A DNA stretch of 63,407 nt from Anaerolineales bacterium (GTDB lineage Bacteria > Chloroflexota > Anaerolineae > Anaerolineales > Villigracilaceae). The translations under genes were made by a program, and so were the position numbers. This document shows, in pieces, positions 51,663-61,058 of this stretch (the stretch's first letter is position 1; each line of letters begins with the position of its first letter). Location: assembly GCA_021462845.1 (NCBI GenBank), contig JAJTXU010000002.1, positions 1 to 63,407 on the forward strand. The letters are read 5' to 3'. The notes under the pieces are model-generated. The model ran no database searches. It was not told the DNA's origin and was given only the letters and a program-made list of their open reading frames with translations.

Positions 51663-52961
51663 TTAGATGTCTTTGACTGGCTGGCGTTCGATCACGGCAT
51701 GGAAGATGTGTTCAAGGCGGGCGAGGTAACTTTCCCACGAAAAGTTTTTTTCGGCTGTGGCGCGGGCATTGGCTCCCAATTTCGAACGGAAATCAGAATC
51801 GGAGAGCAAGCGATTTAACGCGGCAGACATCGCGTTCGCATTCCCAGGCGGGATGAGGCTCCCGTTCGCGCCATCCTCCACCACGTCCACGATCTGACCG
51901 ATGGATGAGGCGACCACCGCCAATCCCGCAGACATGTATTCAAAAAGTTTCAACGGCGAAAGCCACATCTCCCGATCCATCGGAGGGTATGGCACTACGG
52001 CAATATCCGCCGCCGCCATGTAGTGCGGCACATCGGAATGGGATACGATACCGGTAAAAATAACCGAACGCTCCAAGCCGAGTTCGGCGGCAAGCGCGTT
52101 CATGGCGGCGCGGCGTTCTCCATCCCCCACCAGAACAAGACGCGCAGTAGGGTGAAATTTCAAGACTTCGACAAATGCGTTGAGCAGGGTTGGAACATCG
52201 TGCCAGTGGAAAAAATTTCCCACAAACAGGATCACAGGTTCATTGTTCAAACCAAGTTTCGAACGAATACTTTCCCGCGCCTGTCGATCGGGCTTGAAGC
52301 GGTCAACATGCACCGCGTTCGGAAACACCACCAATTTATCGGCGGAGACATTCCAATGGTTTACAAGGCGCCGCCTGCCGGACTCTGTCACACAAATGAT
52401 GCAATCCGCCGCAGACAGGTTGTATCGAAGAATATCTTCCGCGCGCCGGCGAAGCAGACCGGTGATCGGTTTCTCCATGATATCCAATTCCATGATCTGG
52501 TCGGCTTCAAAAAAGATCACATAGGGAAGCCGCAGGCGTTTTGCCGCCATCGCCAAGCCCGAATTGTATATGCCGTTACGTTCGTAGATCACATCCACAG
52601 AGTTCAGTCCCCGCGCTGCCGCGTCAGAATAGCGGTAGTTCGAAAAATAATTCAGGTATGGGATGCCAAACAACTTTTGGATTCGCCAGACGAGTTTGCT
52701 CGCCAGCGAAAACAAGGGGGATGCCGTCCACGAACGACGGGCGGGCGAAACAGCCTCCACGTCCGAAGTGACCGCGAATTCGTCCACATTCATTGGGGCG
52801 GCAAAGGTGAGCGAATGTCCGCGACTGAGCAACCCGTTCGATAAATTCCGCTGGATGATGTAGGTGGCATCGGCGGGTTTGTCGCGCATCGCATCCTGGA
52901 ATGGCGCCCATTCTGGAAGGCCTATGGCAATTTTGAGTTTTCTACTTGACCCGGAAGACAT
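51663..52961 (-). CDS. GT4-type glycosyltransferase
   Basis: About 432 residues from the ATG at 52961 (MSSGSSRKLKIAIGLPEWAP). VVFPNAVHVDRFKPDRQA, ILFVGNFFHWHDVPTLLNAF and PLKLFEYMSAGLAVVASSIG are the GT4 features. The frame is open further upstream, but those 60 codons would overlap the acyltransferase gene and look unlike protein. Sugar unknown. Confidence 0.82.
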   Translation of the reverse strand: MSSGSSRKLKIAIGLPEWAPFQDAMRDKPADATYIIQRNLSNGLLSRGHSLTFAAPMNVDEFAVTSDVEAVSPARRSWTASPLFSLASKLVWRIQKLFGIPYLNYFSNYRYSDAAARGLNSVDVIYERNGIYNSGLAMAAKRLRLPYVIFFEADQIMELDIMEKPITGLLRRRAEDILRYNLSAADCIICVTESGRRRLVNHWNVSADKLVVFPNAVHVDRFKPDRQARESIRSKLGLNNEPVILFVGNFFHWHDVPTLLNAFVEVLKFHPTARLVLVGDGERRAAMNALAAELGLERSVIFTGIVSHSDVPHYMAAADIAVVPYPPMDREMWLSPLKLFEYMSAGLAVVASSIGQIVDVVEDGANGSLIPPGNANAMSAALNRLLSDSDFRSKLGANARATAEKNFSWESYLARLEHIFHAVIERQPVKDI

Positions 52962-53007
52962 GAGCAATAATTTCGTTGATGATTTGTGATGTTCGACGAT
53001 CCGCGCG

Positions 53008-53655
53008 TTATTCCGAAATTTCGCCGCGGGCAATATATTCCGCTTTGTTTCCCGCGTTGCGCAGGATGCGGGCTGGCACGCCAACCGCCAAACTATTCGG
53101 CGGCATATCTTTGACAACGACCGCATTGGCGGCGATGACACAGTGATCGCCGATGGTAATTCCGCCCAGGGCTTTGGCGCCGGAGCTGACGTGCACGTAG
53201 TTGCCGATGGTTGGGCGCTCTCCTTCTTCGCGCTTCACGCCTATCGCCACATCTTGAAAGATCAGGCAATTTCTGCCTATCGTTTCCGCGTCGATATACG
53301 TGCCGTGTCCGTGCATGATGATCAAACCTTCGCCGACTGCCGACGAAGGAGTAATCATCAACGTTTCAAGAGGACGCAGGAACCGTGTTGCAAAGAAAAG
53401 CAGGATACGATTCCATACCCCGGCGGGTTCGCCCAGTCGAAAATATAGCAGGGTACGGAACTCCTCGATATCTTTACCATACATCAGAGTGCGAAGTTTG
53501 GACGCCAGGTCTCCGCCTGATTTCTGTTGATAGATCATCAACATCCAGCGGTCGATCTCCGCCTCGATAAGTTCTCTGGCGGGAGAGCGCTTCACCAGCA
53601 TCAATGCGGGATACAGTTTCAGCGTCCGGTAGAATGAGCGCAGTTTTTCTAGCAT
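53008..53655 (-). CDS. Hexapeptide-repeat acyltransferase (serine acetyltransferase-like)
   Basis: 215 residues. The C-terminal half is a left-handed beta-helix (EGLIIMHGHGTYIDAETIGR, CLIFQDVAIG, RPTIGNYVHVSSGAKALGGI, TIGDHCVIAANAVVVKDMPP) ending in VGVPARIL, as in CysE-type enzymes. The N-terminal half is helical. In a polysaccharide locus it more likely acetylates a sugar than serine. It is the first of a tandem pair by coordinate. Confidence 0.8.
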   Translation of the reverse strand: MLEKLRSFYRTLKLYPALMLVKRSPARELIEAEIDRWMLMIYQQKSGGDLASKLRTLMYGKDIEEFRTLLYFRLGEPAGVWNRILLFFATRFLRPLETLMITPSSAVGEGLIIMHGHGTYIDAETIGRNCLIFQDVAIGVKREEGERPTIGNYVHVSSGAKALGGITIGDHCVIAANAVVVKDMPPNSLAVGVPARILRNAGNKAEYIARGEISE

Positions 53656-53686
53656 AGTGGATATGTATTCGCAATGTCAGGTTTGA

Positions 53687-54301
53687 TCAAGACGCCGCGT
53701 GGGATTCTTTGACGCGGACACCGTCGCGCCTGATGATCCGCGCGGGCATGCCTGCCACCGTGCAATTCGGCGGAACATCGCGGGTGACAACTGCGTTGGC
53801 GCCGATGACGGCATTATCTCCCACAGTCACAGGTCCCAGGATTTTTGCCCCGGCGCCAATATAGACGTTATCGCCAATGGTCGGGGGGGCGCTTTTATCA
53901 TCCCTGAAGCCGATCGCCACACCGGGGTTGACCCAACAATTCTCACCGATTCTTTGCGCGGCGATGACGGTTCCAAAACCTGCCCGCGCAAAGAAACCGG
54001 GTCCGATATTGATCGGTTCTGCAAAGCGGAGCGCCACTTTGGGGTAGGGATACAACGCTCTGGCAAGCGCAAACAACGCCCGCCCACGCAGGCCGGTAAA
54101 ACGCCCAATACGCGCATAGAACAAGTTGCGAAATTCAGGAAAAGAATCCAACAACCAGACAAGGAGGTCGATGGACGACTGCTTCCGCAGGCGAGGCTTA
54201 TACACTTGATACCATCTCAGCATGTCTTTCTCGAGCGCAATTCGATTTGCCGAGCGTTTGAACAGCAGGATGTGGGGAAGGGCTTTTAGTTTTGCAATCA
54301 T
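53687..54301 (-). CDS. Hexapeptide-repeat acyltransferase, second copy
   Basis: 204 residues, paralogous to the 53008-53655 protein: a helical start, then GFGTVIAAQRIGENCWVNPG, VAIGFRDDKSAPPTIGDNVY, IGAGAKILGPVTVGDNAVIG, and AGMPARIIRRDG. The His-Gly-His of the first copy is replaced by AGFGTV here, so one of the usual catalytic His residues may be absent. The two may act as a mixed trimer or on different positions of the glycan. Confidence 0.78.
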   Translation of the reverse strand: MIAKLKALPHILLFKRSANRIALEKDMLRWYQVYKPRLRKQSSIDLLVWLLDSFPEFRNLFYARIGRFTGLRGRALFALARALYPYPKVALRFAEPINIGPGFFARAGFGTVIAAQRIGENCWVNPGVAIGFRDDKSAPPTIGDNVYIGAGAKILGPVTVGDNAVIGANAVVTRDVPPNCTVAGMPARIIRRDGVRVKESHAAS

Positions 54302-54348
54302 TGTGTCACCATGGATAGAGATTGAAGATCAAAATGTACACACGGGCA

Positions 54349-55647
54349 TCAAGTCCGGTTCAACACCGAATTGTAAACACTGAGAAAGTTCTGGCAGACC
54401 GAAAGCGGTCGGAATGGACCCTGTTCGTACGAACGCCGAGACGCTTCGGCCAGTTTCGAGCGCAGATCGGAATTTTCCAGCAACCGATTGATTTGCTTCA
54501 CTAAACATATCGAATCGGCGGGGACACACAGCAACCCATTTTCGCCGTCTTGAATGATCTCCGGTATCCCGCCCACGTTCGTTGCCACGATGGGTCTCCC
54601 ATACGCCATTGCCTCCACGAGAGAGACGGGTTGCCCTTCCAAAATGGACGGCATCACGAAGATGCCAGTTTGCTTCATGATAAGCGATAATTCGTCACGC
54701 GAGGTAAATGCGCCGGCGAATATCTCGGCGCTATCGAGCCCCAAACCGCGAGCATGAGCCGCCAACTCTTCTCGAAGCGGACCTTCCCCGTAGATTTTCA
54801 GGGATGCGCCCGGGTGTTTCTCTTTGATTGCCTTGAATGCGTCTAACAAGTAGACGAGCCCCTTTGTCACGAACAGTCTCGCAATGGCGGTTAATTGAAC
54901 CTGAACATCCCCGCCCGCAAGTTCACGAACCGGGAATCCCACATCGGCAGGGTCGGGAACAAGCGGTCCCTGAACAACGATAGGACGGGTCACGCCGCAG
55001 ATCGTTCGTAGCCCTTCGGCGCTTTTCTCCGAGACGGCAATGACCACATCTGCTTTGTTGATGCTCTTATCAAATCCCTGCCACCAATTAAATTGCGGAT
55101 CGGGCGTTTGATGTTCTTCGTACACAATGGGCAATTTGTTGGCATGCGCCCAATCGATCACAAACAACAAGCTGGTTGTGTAGCCCTGAATGTGCAGAAC
55201 ATTCGGTTGCCAGGTTGCCTTCCAATACGCCAGCATCAGGCGCACAAAAGGCTTTCGCCAGTCGGGTCCGATCACCCGTTTCATCGCATGCCCGCGAAAC
55301 CAGTTCCGCGCGCTTTGGAATGCATCGACCGGCGATGTCCGTTTCGCAACCATGATCGCCAGCCCAAGCAAGAGGATCAAAGGGATACACAGCCACGTTA
55401 ACCCATTCAGGATTTTTTCCTTTGTAGTCCAGTCTGAGGCTGGCAAGGATATCCATTTAGGCAATTGATAAAATCGCACCGGGGTCTGACGAAGACGGGC
55501 GAGATACTGATTGGCGGGAGGCACCCAAGCCGTAGACAATAAACTGACCTCATGCCCCATTTGTTGAAGCCCCATCGCAAGCGTGATCGTGTATTCTTCC
55601 AACCCGCCCAGTTCCTGCATATCGTACAGGATCATCCCGATTTTCAA
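54349..55647 (-). CDS. GT4-type glycosyltransferase
   Basis: 432 residues from a TTG with AGGTGT just upstream (MKIGMILYDMQELGGLEEYT). VEAMAYGRPIVATNVGGIPE is the donor-side motif and ILEGQPVSLVEAM the GT4 EX7E region. A hydrophobic segment at about 85-110 (LTWLCIPLILLLGLAIMVAK) is unusual for a soluble GT4 and may tether the enzyme to the membrane. Confidence 0.8.
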   Translation of the reverse strand: MKIGMILYDMQELGGLEEYTITLAMGLQQMGHEVSLLSTAWVPPANQYLARLRQTPVRFYQLPKWISLPASDWTTKEKILNGLTWLCIPLILLLGLAIMVAKRTSPVDAFQSARNWFRGHAMKRVIGPDWRKPFVRLMLAYWKATWQPNVLHIQGYTTSLLFVIDWAHANKLPIVYEEHQTPDPQFNWWQGFDKSINKADVVIAVSEKSAEGLRTICGVTRPIVVQGPLVPDPADVGFPVRELAGGDVQVQLTAIARLFVTKGLVYLLDAFKAIKEKHPGASLKIYGEGPLREELAAHARGLGLDSAEIFAGAFTSRDELSLIMKQTGIFVMPSILEGQPVSLVEAMAYGRPIVATNVGGIPEIIQDGENGLLCVPADSICLVKQINRLLENSDLRSKLAEASRRSYEQGPFRPLSVCQNFLSVYNSVLNRT

Positions 55648-55780
55648 TGTGACACCTGTTTCCGTGAATTAATGAACCGCATTGGCAATAAGTTAAAAAC
55701 CATTTGACGCCGATCATGCGGAAAGCGCAGATTTTTTCTTTGCATCCACGAGTATCGGCGTCTCATTTTATTGAGAAGCC

Positions 55781-56965
55781 CTACGATCTGCCATTAAGAA
55801 GTTTGACATGGATGCGGGAACCCAGCAATTTCAAATCTTCCATAATTTTTTCTTCCGTCGCGGCTTTCAACACCACATGCCCCAGGCGGTCTGGTCCCAA
55901 CCGGAAGGCTGGCACTGTTTCGCCATGTTCATGATCGATGACTGTTTCAATGATGTCCAACCCATTACCATCCACATCGACGCGGTCCAAACTCCCTGCC
56001 GTTTTGGAAGTAATGAGAAGATTCCCGCAGGGGTTTCTGGATTCAAACCGCGCCTGAGGCTTCGATCCCAAACTCAACCCGAGAATATAAGCATAATAAT
56101 CGATCTCATAATGCGTGGACACAAGTTCCGGCAGGCAGGTTGCGCCAGCGCGCGCGCCGATTTCCAACACGTACACGTGATCGCCGCGCAGAATAAAATC
56201 TGCATTAATCGCGCAGGTGGTCAACCCTAATGCCCTGATCGATTTATCCAGTTGGGTCCACACCAAACCCTTCACCTTGTCCGACATCGAATACGGGACG
56301 TAGTGACCGATAGGCACATCCGTTTTCCCATGATACAAAATATCGCCATGCGGCATCACGAACTGCGCCTCCCCATCGATCACCGCCGCCTGCGCGCCGA
56401 ACTCCACGCCGCTGATGAATTCTTCCACCAGAAAATATTTCTGGCGCGTGGCGCGCATCACATAATCGAAGGCATGCGGCAAATCGTCTGCCACATCCAC
56501 GCGGATAATGCCGCGACTACCGGAGGTGTCGACCGCTTTGCAGATCACCGGCTTCTCAAACAGATCGAACGCCTGACGCAATTCTTCCAGGTTCGACACT
56601 TCGCGGAAACGAGCCGTACACACCCCGGCGGATTCAAACCGGCGCTTCATCTCCCTTTTGTTTGTTGCCAGCACCCCGGCATTTTCTGAAATCCCGGGCA
56701 GACCAAGCGCATCACACACCACTCCCAACGCTCTGACCGCCGCATCGGTGCCTGTGGTGCAGATGCAATCCACGTTCTCATCGCGCGCCAACTGCACGAT
56801 CTTTTGCACGTCGGTCGTATCGATATGGCAGGCTTGATCCGCCAATTTAAAGCCCGGATAATTGCCCGCCGTGCTGACCACCAGCGCGCGCATCCCCATT
56901 TCTTTGGCTTTACGAATCAGCGGGACCTGATAAATACCAGCTCCAAGTATGAGCGCCGTTTTCAT
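55781..56965 (-). CDS. ATP-grasp ligase
   Basis: 394 residues with a pre-ATP-grasp Rossmann domain (MKTALILGAGIYQVPLIRKA), then the ATP-grasp fold: VICKAVDTSGSRGI (phosphate-binding loop), YFLVEEFISGVEFGAQAAVI, and VYVLEIGARAGATCLPELVS for the metal ligands. It resembles carbamoyl-phosphate-synthase-like and amino-acid ligase members. Next to an asparagine-synthase-like gene it may attach an amino acid or amide to a sugar acid; that link is inferred. Confidence 0.75.
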   Translation of the reverse strand: MKTALILGAGIYQVPLIRKAKEMGMRALVVSTAGNYPGFKLADQACHIDTTDVQKIVQLARDENVDCICTTGTDAAVRALGVVCDALGLPGISENAGVLATNKREMKRRFESAGVCTARFREVSNLEELRQAFDLFEKPVICKAVDTSGSRGIIRVDVADDLPHAFDYVMRATRQKYFLVEEFISGVEFGAQAAVIDGEAQFVMPHGDILYHGKTDVPIGHYVPYSMSDKVKGLVWTQLDKSIRALGLTTCAINADFILRGDHVYVLEIGARAGATCLPELVSTHYEIDYYAYILGLSLGSKPQARFESRNPCGNLLITSKTAGSLDRVDVDGNGLDIIETVIDHEHGETVPAFRLGPDRLGHVVLKAATEEKIMEDLKLLGSRIHVKLLNGRS

Positions 56966-57008
56966 AATTCACCTTTGGTATTGCGGAAAAGAGTTTGGAA
57001 ACGCTAAC

Positions 57009-57323
57009 TCAACCATCGCTCTGTGAAGCGGGAAGGAGACGCGAGGCGATCGTTTGAACCGCTTGTAATCTCCTCAAAGGACGCACATCCCCGGTGGAGA
57101 TCATCACCGCCTGAAAATCCGACTCCACTTGTTTCATATCGAACCATTCGGAAAGTTGATCCCAGGCTTCGAACAGGGGCCATACCGCTTTTTTCCCATG
57201 AGCCTGCAGGGGCTCGAAGTCGACACACAGCGATGTTTTTTCCAACCCTTTCATAAACGGTTTTCTCAACGCCGCAGGAATCTTATTGACAATTTTCTTT
57301 CGGAGGAAATATTTGCCGGTCAT
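57009..57323 (-). pseudogene. C-terminal piece of the asparagine-synthase-like protein, out of frame
   Basis: 104 codons starting MTGKYFLRKKIVNKIPAALR. The ATG overlaps the stop of the upstream frame as ATGA. Read without a break in this frame, the junction gives GSEPYSMTGKYFLRKK, which fits the C-terminal region of asparagine-synthase-like proteins after the IP motif. I take it as the lost C-terminus of the gene at 57320-58795. A separate small coupled gene is the alternative. Confidence 0.6.
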
Positions 57324-58795
57324 ACTATATGGTTCGGAGCCATAGGTGCCGGAATGACAGCAAGTTTCCCGTAATGGCGTCGAAAGACATCGCCCAACAA
57401 CCTGCGATCATCCAGCACAGCCATAGGCAGGGAGAAACAAAATCGCGCGTAGGTTCGGTCCAGAAACGGCGTTGCCACGCCTCGCCAATAATCCTTCAGG
57501 GTGGAAAGAAAGTTGATAAACGTTCTTTGCCTGCTCCACAACTCAAGATACATCAATTTTTGATGATTCGCGCCGGGATAGGAATCGATTTCCTTGCGAA
57601 GGTTTGCGGCGTTTTCTTCGAGCGCGTCGTTCATGGGGCGCTTCATGGTCGAGCGAAGCAGGGACGGATCCCAATCGGAATACCATTCATGGTTTACCTG
57701 ATACCGCTTGGTCCTTTGGAAACGAACGGAATCGTTGATGGCGTCGCCGGACAAAACATCGCCGATGAAACCGGTGATGGTGGGCGCCGGAGGTTCCGCT
57801 TGAATTTCATCCAGAAAAGACATCAGGTACATGCCCTGAAAGTGCATGGCAGTTCCGAACATGTCGAACCAGCGCCGTGTGTACTTCATCAGGAAGTCTT
57901 TCGGCAGGTTGATGTGTTTCCACGGGAAGCCGAGCGCTTTGGCAATTTCACGGGAATAGATCACGTCGGTGTTGTCTGGCGAACCCCAGGCGTATGATCG
58001 CACCTCCACGCCCAGATCAGCCGCCACGCCGGCGATGAGGCGCGAATCCAAGCCGGCGGACAGCGGCATTGCCCAACGCGGGTGCTGTTTCAATATATCT
58101 GCAATCGCTTTTTGGGATAGGAGATGCATTTCATCGACAAGATCATCCCAGAGCGAGTCCCAGCGATCGTGGCTGGGTTGCACCGACCAAAAGCGCGATG
58201 CGCGATAGCCCCGATCATCCCAGGTTGTCACGCTATCGGGCAGGATCGATTTCACATCTTTGTACAACGTCCAATCGGAGATGAAGTGCCCGTTGAGAAG
58301 GAGCGAAGCCAGCCCCGGGAGGAAAAAGTCGTCGGGGGTGAGGTCCGCTGAGGCGACTGTAACAGGCTCCAATGTCGAGGCGATGCGGCGGTTGGATGAT
58401 TCCATGTGGTAGACCGGCATGCTTCCCAGCCAGTCGTTCCATAGCGTCCATGAATCCCCCTGCGCGTCGACGCGTAGGAGGATCACACGCCCTTCCCACG
58501 GCAATAGAAAATCTTCATCGCGTTCTGCGTTCAGAAGTTTTTCCTGTACCTCGCGCCAGGGGATTGAATGATGCGGGGAGCCGATCAGCGCGAGCGTCGA
58601 TCCATCGGGCATGAGATGCACACAATTGGAGATCGAGTTGCGCCCCCAAAGATGCAATGTTGTTCCGCCGATCTCGAGCGAGCTTCTTTCAAGATGTTGA
58701 AAGTAAGACAAGGCGCGGTCTTCGGCTTTGAATGCGCTTGATGAATTTTGAGGTGATAAGCCTCGAGTAATCGTAAACCCTAGAATTTGGCTCAT
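57320..58795 (-). CDS. Asparagine-synthase-like amidotransferase, truncated by a frame break
   Basis: 491 residues from the ATG at 58795 (GGAGAGACAC upstream). The N-terminal domain starts MSQILGF, so the Cys2 nucleophile of glutamine amidotransferases is missing and glutamine hydrolysis is unlikely. The ATP-pyrophosphatase loop is MPLSAGLDSRLIAG (SAGLDS at 246-251). The frame stays family-like to AVIPAP, then runs out within about seven residues, while the expected continuation is found one frame over (57009-57323). A one-base change near 57345 would give a protein of about 595 residues, the usual length. In this locus it may amidate a uronic acid or build an amide link. Confidence 0.75.
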   Translation of the reverse strand: MSQILGFTITRGLSPQNSSSAFKAEDRALSYFQHLERSSLEIGGTTLHLWGRNSISNCVHLMPDGSTLALIGSPHHSIPWREVQEKLLNAERDEDFLLPWEGRVILLRVDAQGDSWTLWNDWLGSMPVYHMESSNRRIASTLEPVTVASADLTPDDFFLPGLASLLLNGHFISDWTLYKDVKSILPDSVTTWDDRGYRASRFWSVQPSHDRWDSLWDDLVDEMHLLSQKAIADILKQHPRWAMPLSAGLDSRLIAGVAADLGVEVRSYAWGSPDNTDVIYSREIAKALGFPWKHINLPKDFLMKYTRRWFDMFGTAMHFQGMYLMSFLDEIQAEPPAPTITGFIGDVLSGDAINDSVRFQRTKRYQVNHEWYSDWDPSLLRSTMKRPMNDALEENAANLRKEIDSYPGANHQKLMYLELWSRQRTFINFLSTLKDYWRGVATPFLDRTYARFCFSLPMAVLDDRRLLGDVFRRHYGKLAVIPAPMAPNHIV

Positions 58796-58860
58796 GTGTC
58801 TCTCCAATGGAAGTTTCCCGCATGATCGATTGTTTGTGTCCCGCCTGAGGTTGAATACAA

Positions 58861-60276
58861 TCAGGAACGAACGCCGACGCCGAACATCGATTTGAAGAAT
58901 AACGACAGCGCGCCGCGATCGACGAGGTACTTCGGTCTTCTGCGGAAGGCGCCCATCAGCATGGTGGGAATATTTTTCGTTTCGCCATTCCGATATTTCT
59001 GCTCCGCTATGTTGACAAGAAAACTGGCGATCAGCCACTGAGTTCCATGTTTGCCTAGATGCTTTTCAATCTCGGCTGAAAGGGAACCGAGGCGGGATAA
59101 GACTGCCGCCTCGCCGTTGCTCATGGCAAAGCCCAGCATTTCGTGGGTTGCCTGCAGGACGAATTCTTTATCGGGTTGAAACCCTATTTCGTCGCCCAGG
59201 GAAAAATATTTTTCAGCATCGTCTGCCCGATTCCAAAACAACGCGCGGATGCCTCGAACATAATTACCGCGGGCAACTGCCCACATATACCCCTCCAGCA
59301 CGCCCGGCATTTCGGGAGGAAATTGTTTGAAGATGGTTTCCAGGAGCGTTTCGTAGTCGTGACTTTCATCGTCGATGCAATACCCCATCAGGAACGTTGT
59401 GTACAGCGATGGCGCGCCGTAAAACAAACCCGGCATACTTTGGGAAATTTCCCAGAGCAACTTGCGCCCTACCGCGGTTTCGCGTTGAGTAAACGCGACA
59501 TTCGCCCACATGGCGCGGATGGCGGAATTCCCTATCGGGCGCATCTTCGCAACCTCCGGCGGGCAACGAGGGTCTGAGAAGATGGCTTCCTGGCAGGCAA
59601 GTTCGTCTTCGCATTTTTTCTCTAAGGCGCCGAATCGCCGCCCGGCTTGGTAATTTCGGGAGTGCAATACCCGGTCGATGCGGGCAAATTTGCACCCCGC
59701 CATAAATAATTTTCCGCAAACGATGATCTCCCTGCCGCGCATGGCAACTTGCGGATACCAAACTTCCTCGATCAGCGCCCATTTTCTGCGAACCACCCAC
59801 GCGCTTGGCGGAAGGTAAAAACCCAGTACCAGTTCTCCCAGCGATATGTTTTGGGGAGGCATGGCAACCGTGCGAATTGAATCGGATGAATGCACGTGTT
59901 CGTAATAGGGGTTGTAGGAAAACCCTATTTCGGGATTTTCTTCGAGGAATTTTACGTGCGCTTCCAGTTTTTCGGGGTGGAAGGTGTCATCCTGGTCGAG
60001 GAAAGCGACGATCTCCCCGGCTGAGTGGGTGATGCCGGTCCATCTTGCTGTGGAGGCGCCTTGATTCTCTTCGTGACGGATGTATTTCACCCGCGCATCG
60101 GAAAATTGTTGAACCGCCTCGCCGGTCGTATCGGGAGATTTGTCGTCCACGACGATCAATTCAAAATTGGCATGGGTTTGAGCCAGCACGCTTTGAATTG
60201 CCGCCGCGATGGAGTCGGACCCGTTATAGGCAGGGATGATCACGCTGACGAGCGGATTATTCTTCATGGCATCCAT
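58861..60276 (-). CDS. GT2 glycosyltransferase with long C-terminal extension
   Basis: About 471 residues. The GT-A domain starts NPLVSVIIPAYNGSDSIAAA, with IVVDDKSPDTT and FLDQDDTFHPEKLEAH. The last about 200 residues are helical with TPR-like spacing (RGIRALFWNRADDAEKYFSL), like the extension of the 50419-51633 enzyme. The ATG at 60276 overlaps the permease stop as TAATG, which decides the start; a second Met three codons later is possible. Confidence 0.78.
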   Translation of the reverse strand: MDAMKNNPLVSVIIPAYNGSDSIAAAIQSVLAQTHANFELIVVDDKSPDTTGEAVQQFSDARVKYIRHEENQGASTARWTGITHSAGEIVAFLDQDDTFHPEKLEAHVKFLEENPEIGFSYNPYYEHVHSSDSIRTVAMPPQNISLGELVLGFYLPPSAWVVRRKWALIEEVWYPQVAMRGREIIVCGKLFMAGCKFARIDRVLHSRNYQAGRRFGALEKKCEDELACQEAIFSDPRCPPEVAKMRPIGNSAIRAMWANVAFTQRETAVGRKLLWEISQSMPGLFYGAPSLYTTFLMGYCIDDESHDYETLLETIFKQFPPEMPGVLEGYMWAVARGNYVRGIRALFWNRADDAEKYFSLGDEIGFQPDKEFVLQATHEMLGFAMSNGEAAVLSRLGSLSAEIEKHLGKHGTQWLIASFLVNIAEQKYRNGETKNIPTMLMGAFRRRPKYLVDRGALSLFFKSMFGVGVRS

Positions 60277-61058
60277 TAGACAATATCTGCAAATTGGTAT
60301 TCTACGCGCTTGAAGAACCACACGCCGGCGATAAAGATGAGGGCAGAGATGCCTGCCGCCGACCACAAGTATTCGCCGGGCACACGGCTATAGACCAACA
60401 CATCACGGTACGATGCGATGATTCCCGCCATGGGGTTGAGGAAGTAGAGCCATTTCCATTGCTCAGGGACAAGAGAAAGCGGATACAAAATGGGAGACGC
60501 ATAAAACCAGACTTGAATCACCAGTTTGAGGAGGGGGTCCACGTCACGGTAGAACACGTTGAGGGCGGCTGAGCCAATTCCCAGTCCGAGGATGAGCGCC
60601 ATTTGAATCAGCAGGATGAGCGGCAGGAAAAGCAATCCCTGCGGAGAGAACGGTATCCGATAGATCATCATCAAGATGACCAGCAGAACAAACGAAATCA
60701 GAAAGTCCACGAGGCGGGCAAGAAGCGCGGCAACAGGCAGAGCCTCGCGCGGAAAGTAGATCTTCCCCACCAGGTTCATGTTATGCACGAGCGAGGCTGC
60801 CATGTCGGTGATCGAGGAGGCAAGCAACGTCCAGGGGATGACGGCTGAATATGAAAATAAAATGTAGGGCACGCCGCCCGTATCCACAGGGACGATACGC
60901 GTAAAAACAACGGCGAAGATGGCAACGGTTGCCACCGGTTGAACGATCGCCCAAAGCCAGCCCAGGGCGCTTTGTTGGTATCGTCCGCGCAACGTTCGGA
61001 CGGTCCACGCCCAGACCAGATCGCGCATTTTGTGAAGGTGATTCGTCTGGCTAAGCAT
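60276..61058 (-). CDS. wzm: ABC-2 type polysaccharide export permease (Wzm)
   Basis: About 260 residues with six hydrophobic segments. The N-terminus has LVWAWTVRTLRGRYQQSALG, then WLWAIVQPVATVAIFAVVF, which is typical of O-antigen/teichoic-acid exporters (Wzm/TagG), as is PRGALPVAALLARL-like PREALPVAALLARLVDFLIS. It pairs with the ATPase encoded upstream, whose end it overlaps by eight bases; GGAGGCGACG precedes the ATG. It forms the channel for lipid-linked polysaccharide. Confidence 0.85.
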   Translation of the reverse strand: MLSQTNHLHKMRDLVWAWTVRTLRGRYQQSALGWLWAIVQPVATVAIFAVVFTRIVPVDTGGVPYILFSYSAVIPWTLLASSITDMAASLVHNMNLVGKIYFPREALPVAALLARLVDFLISFVLLVILMMIYRIPFSPQGLLFLPLILLIQMALILGLGIGSAALNVFYRDVDPLLKLVIQVWFYASPILYPLSLVPEQWKWLYFLNPMAGIIASYRDVLVYSRVPGEYLWSAAGISALIFIAGVWFFKRVEYQFADIV

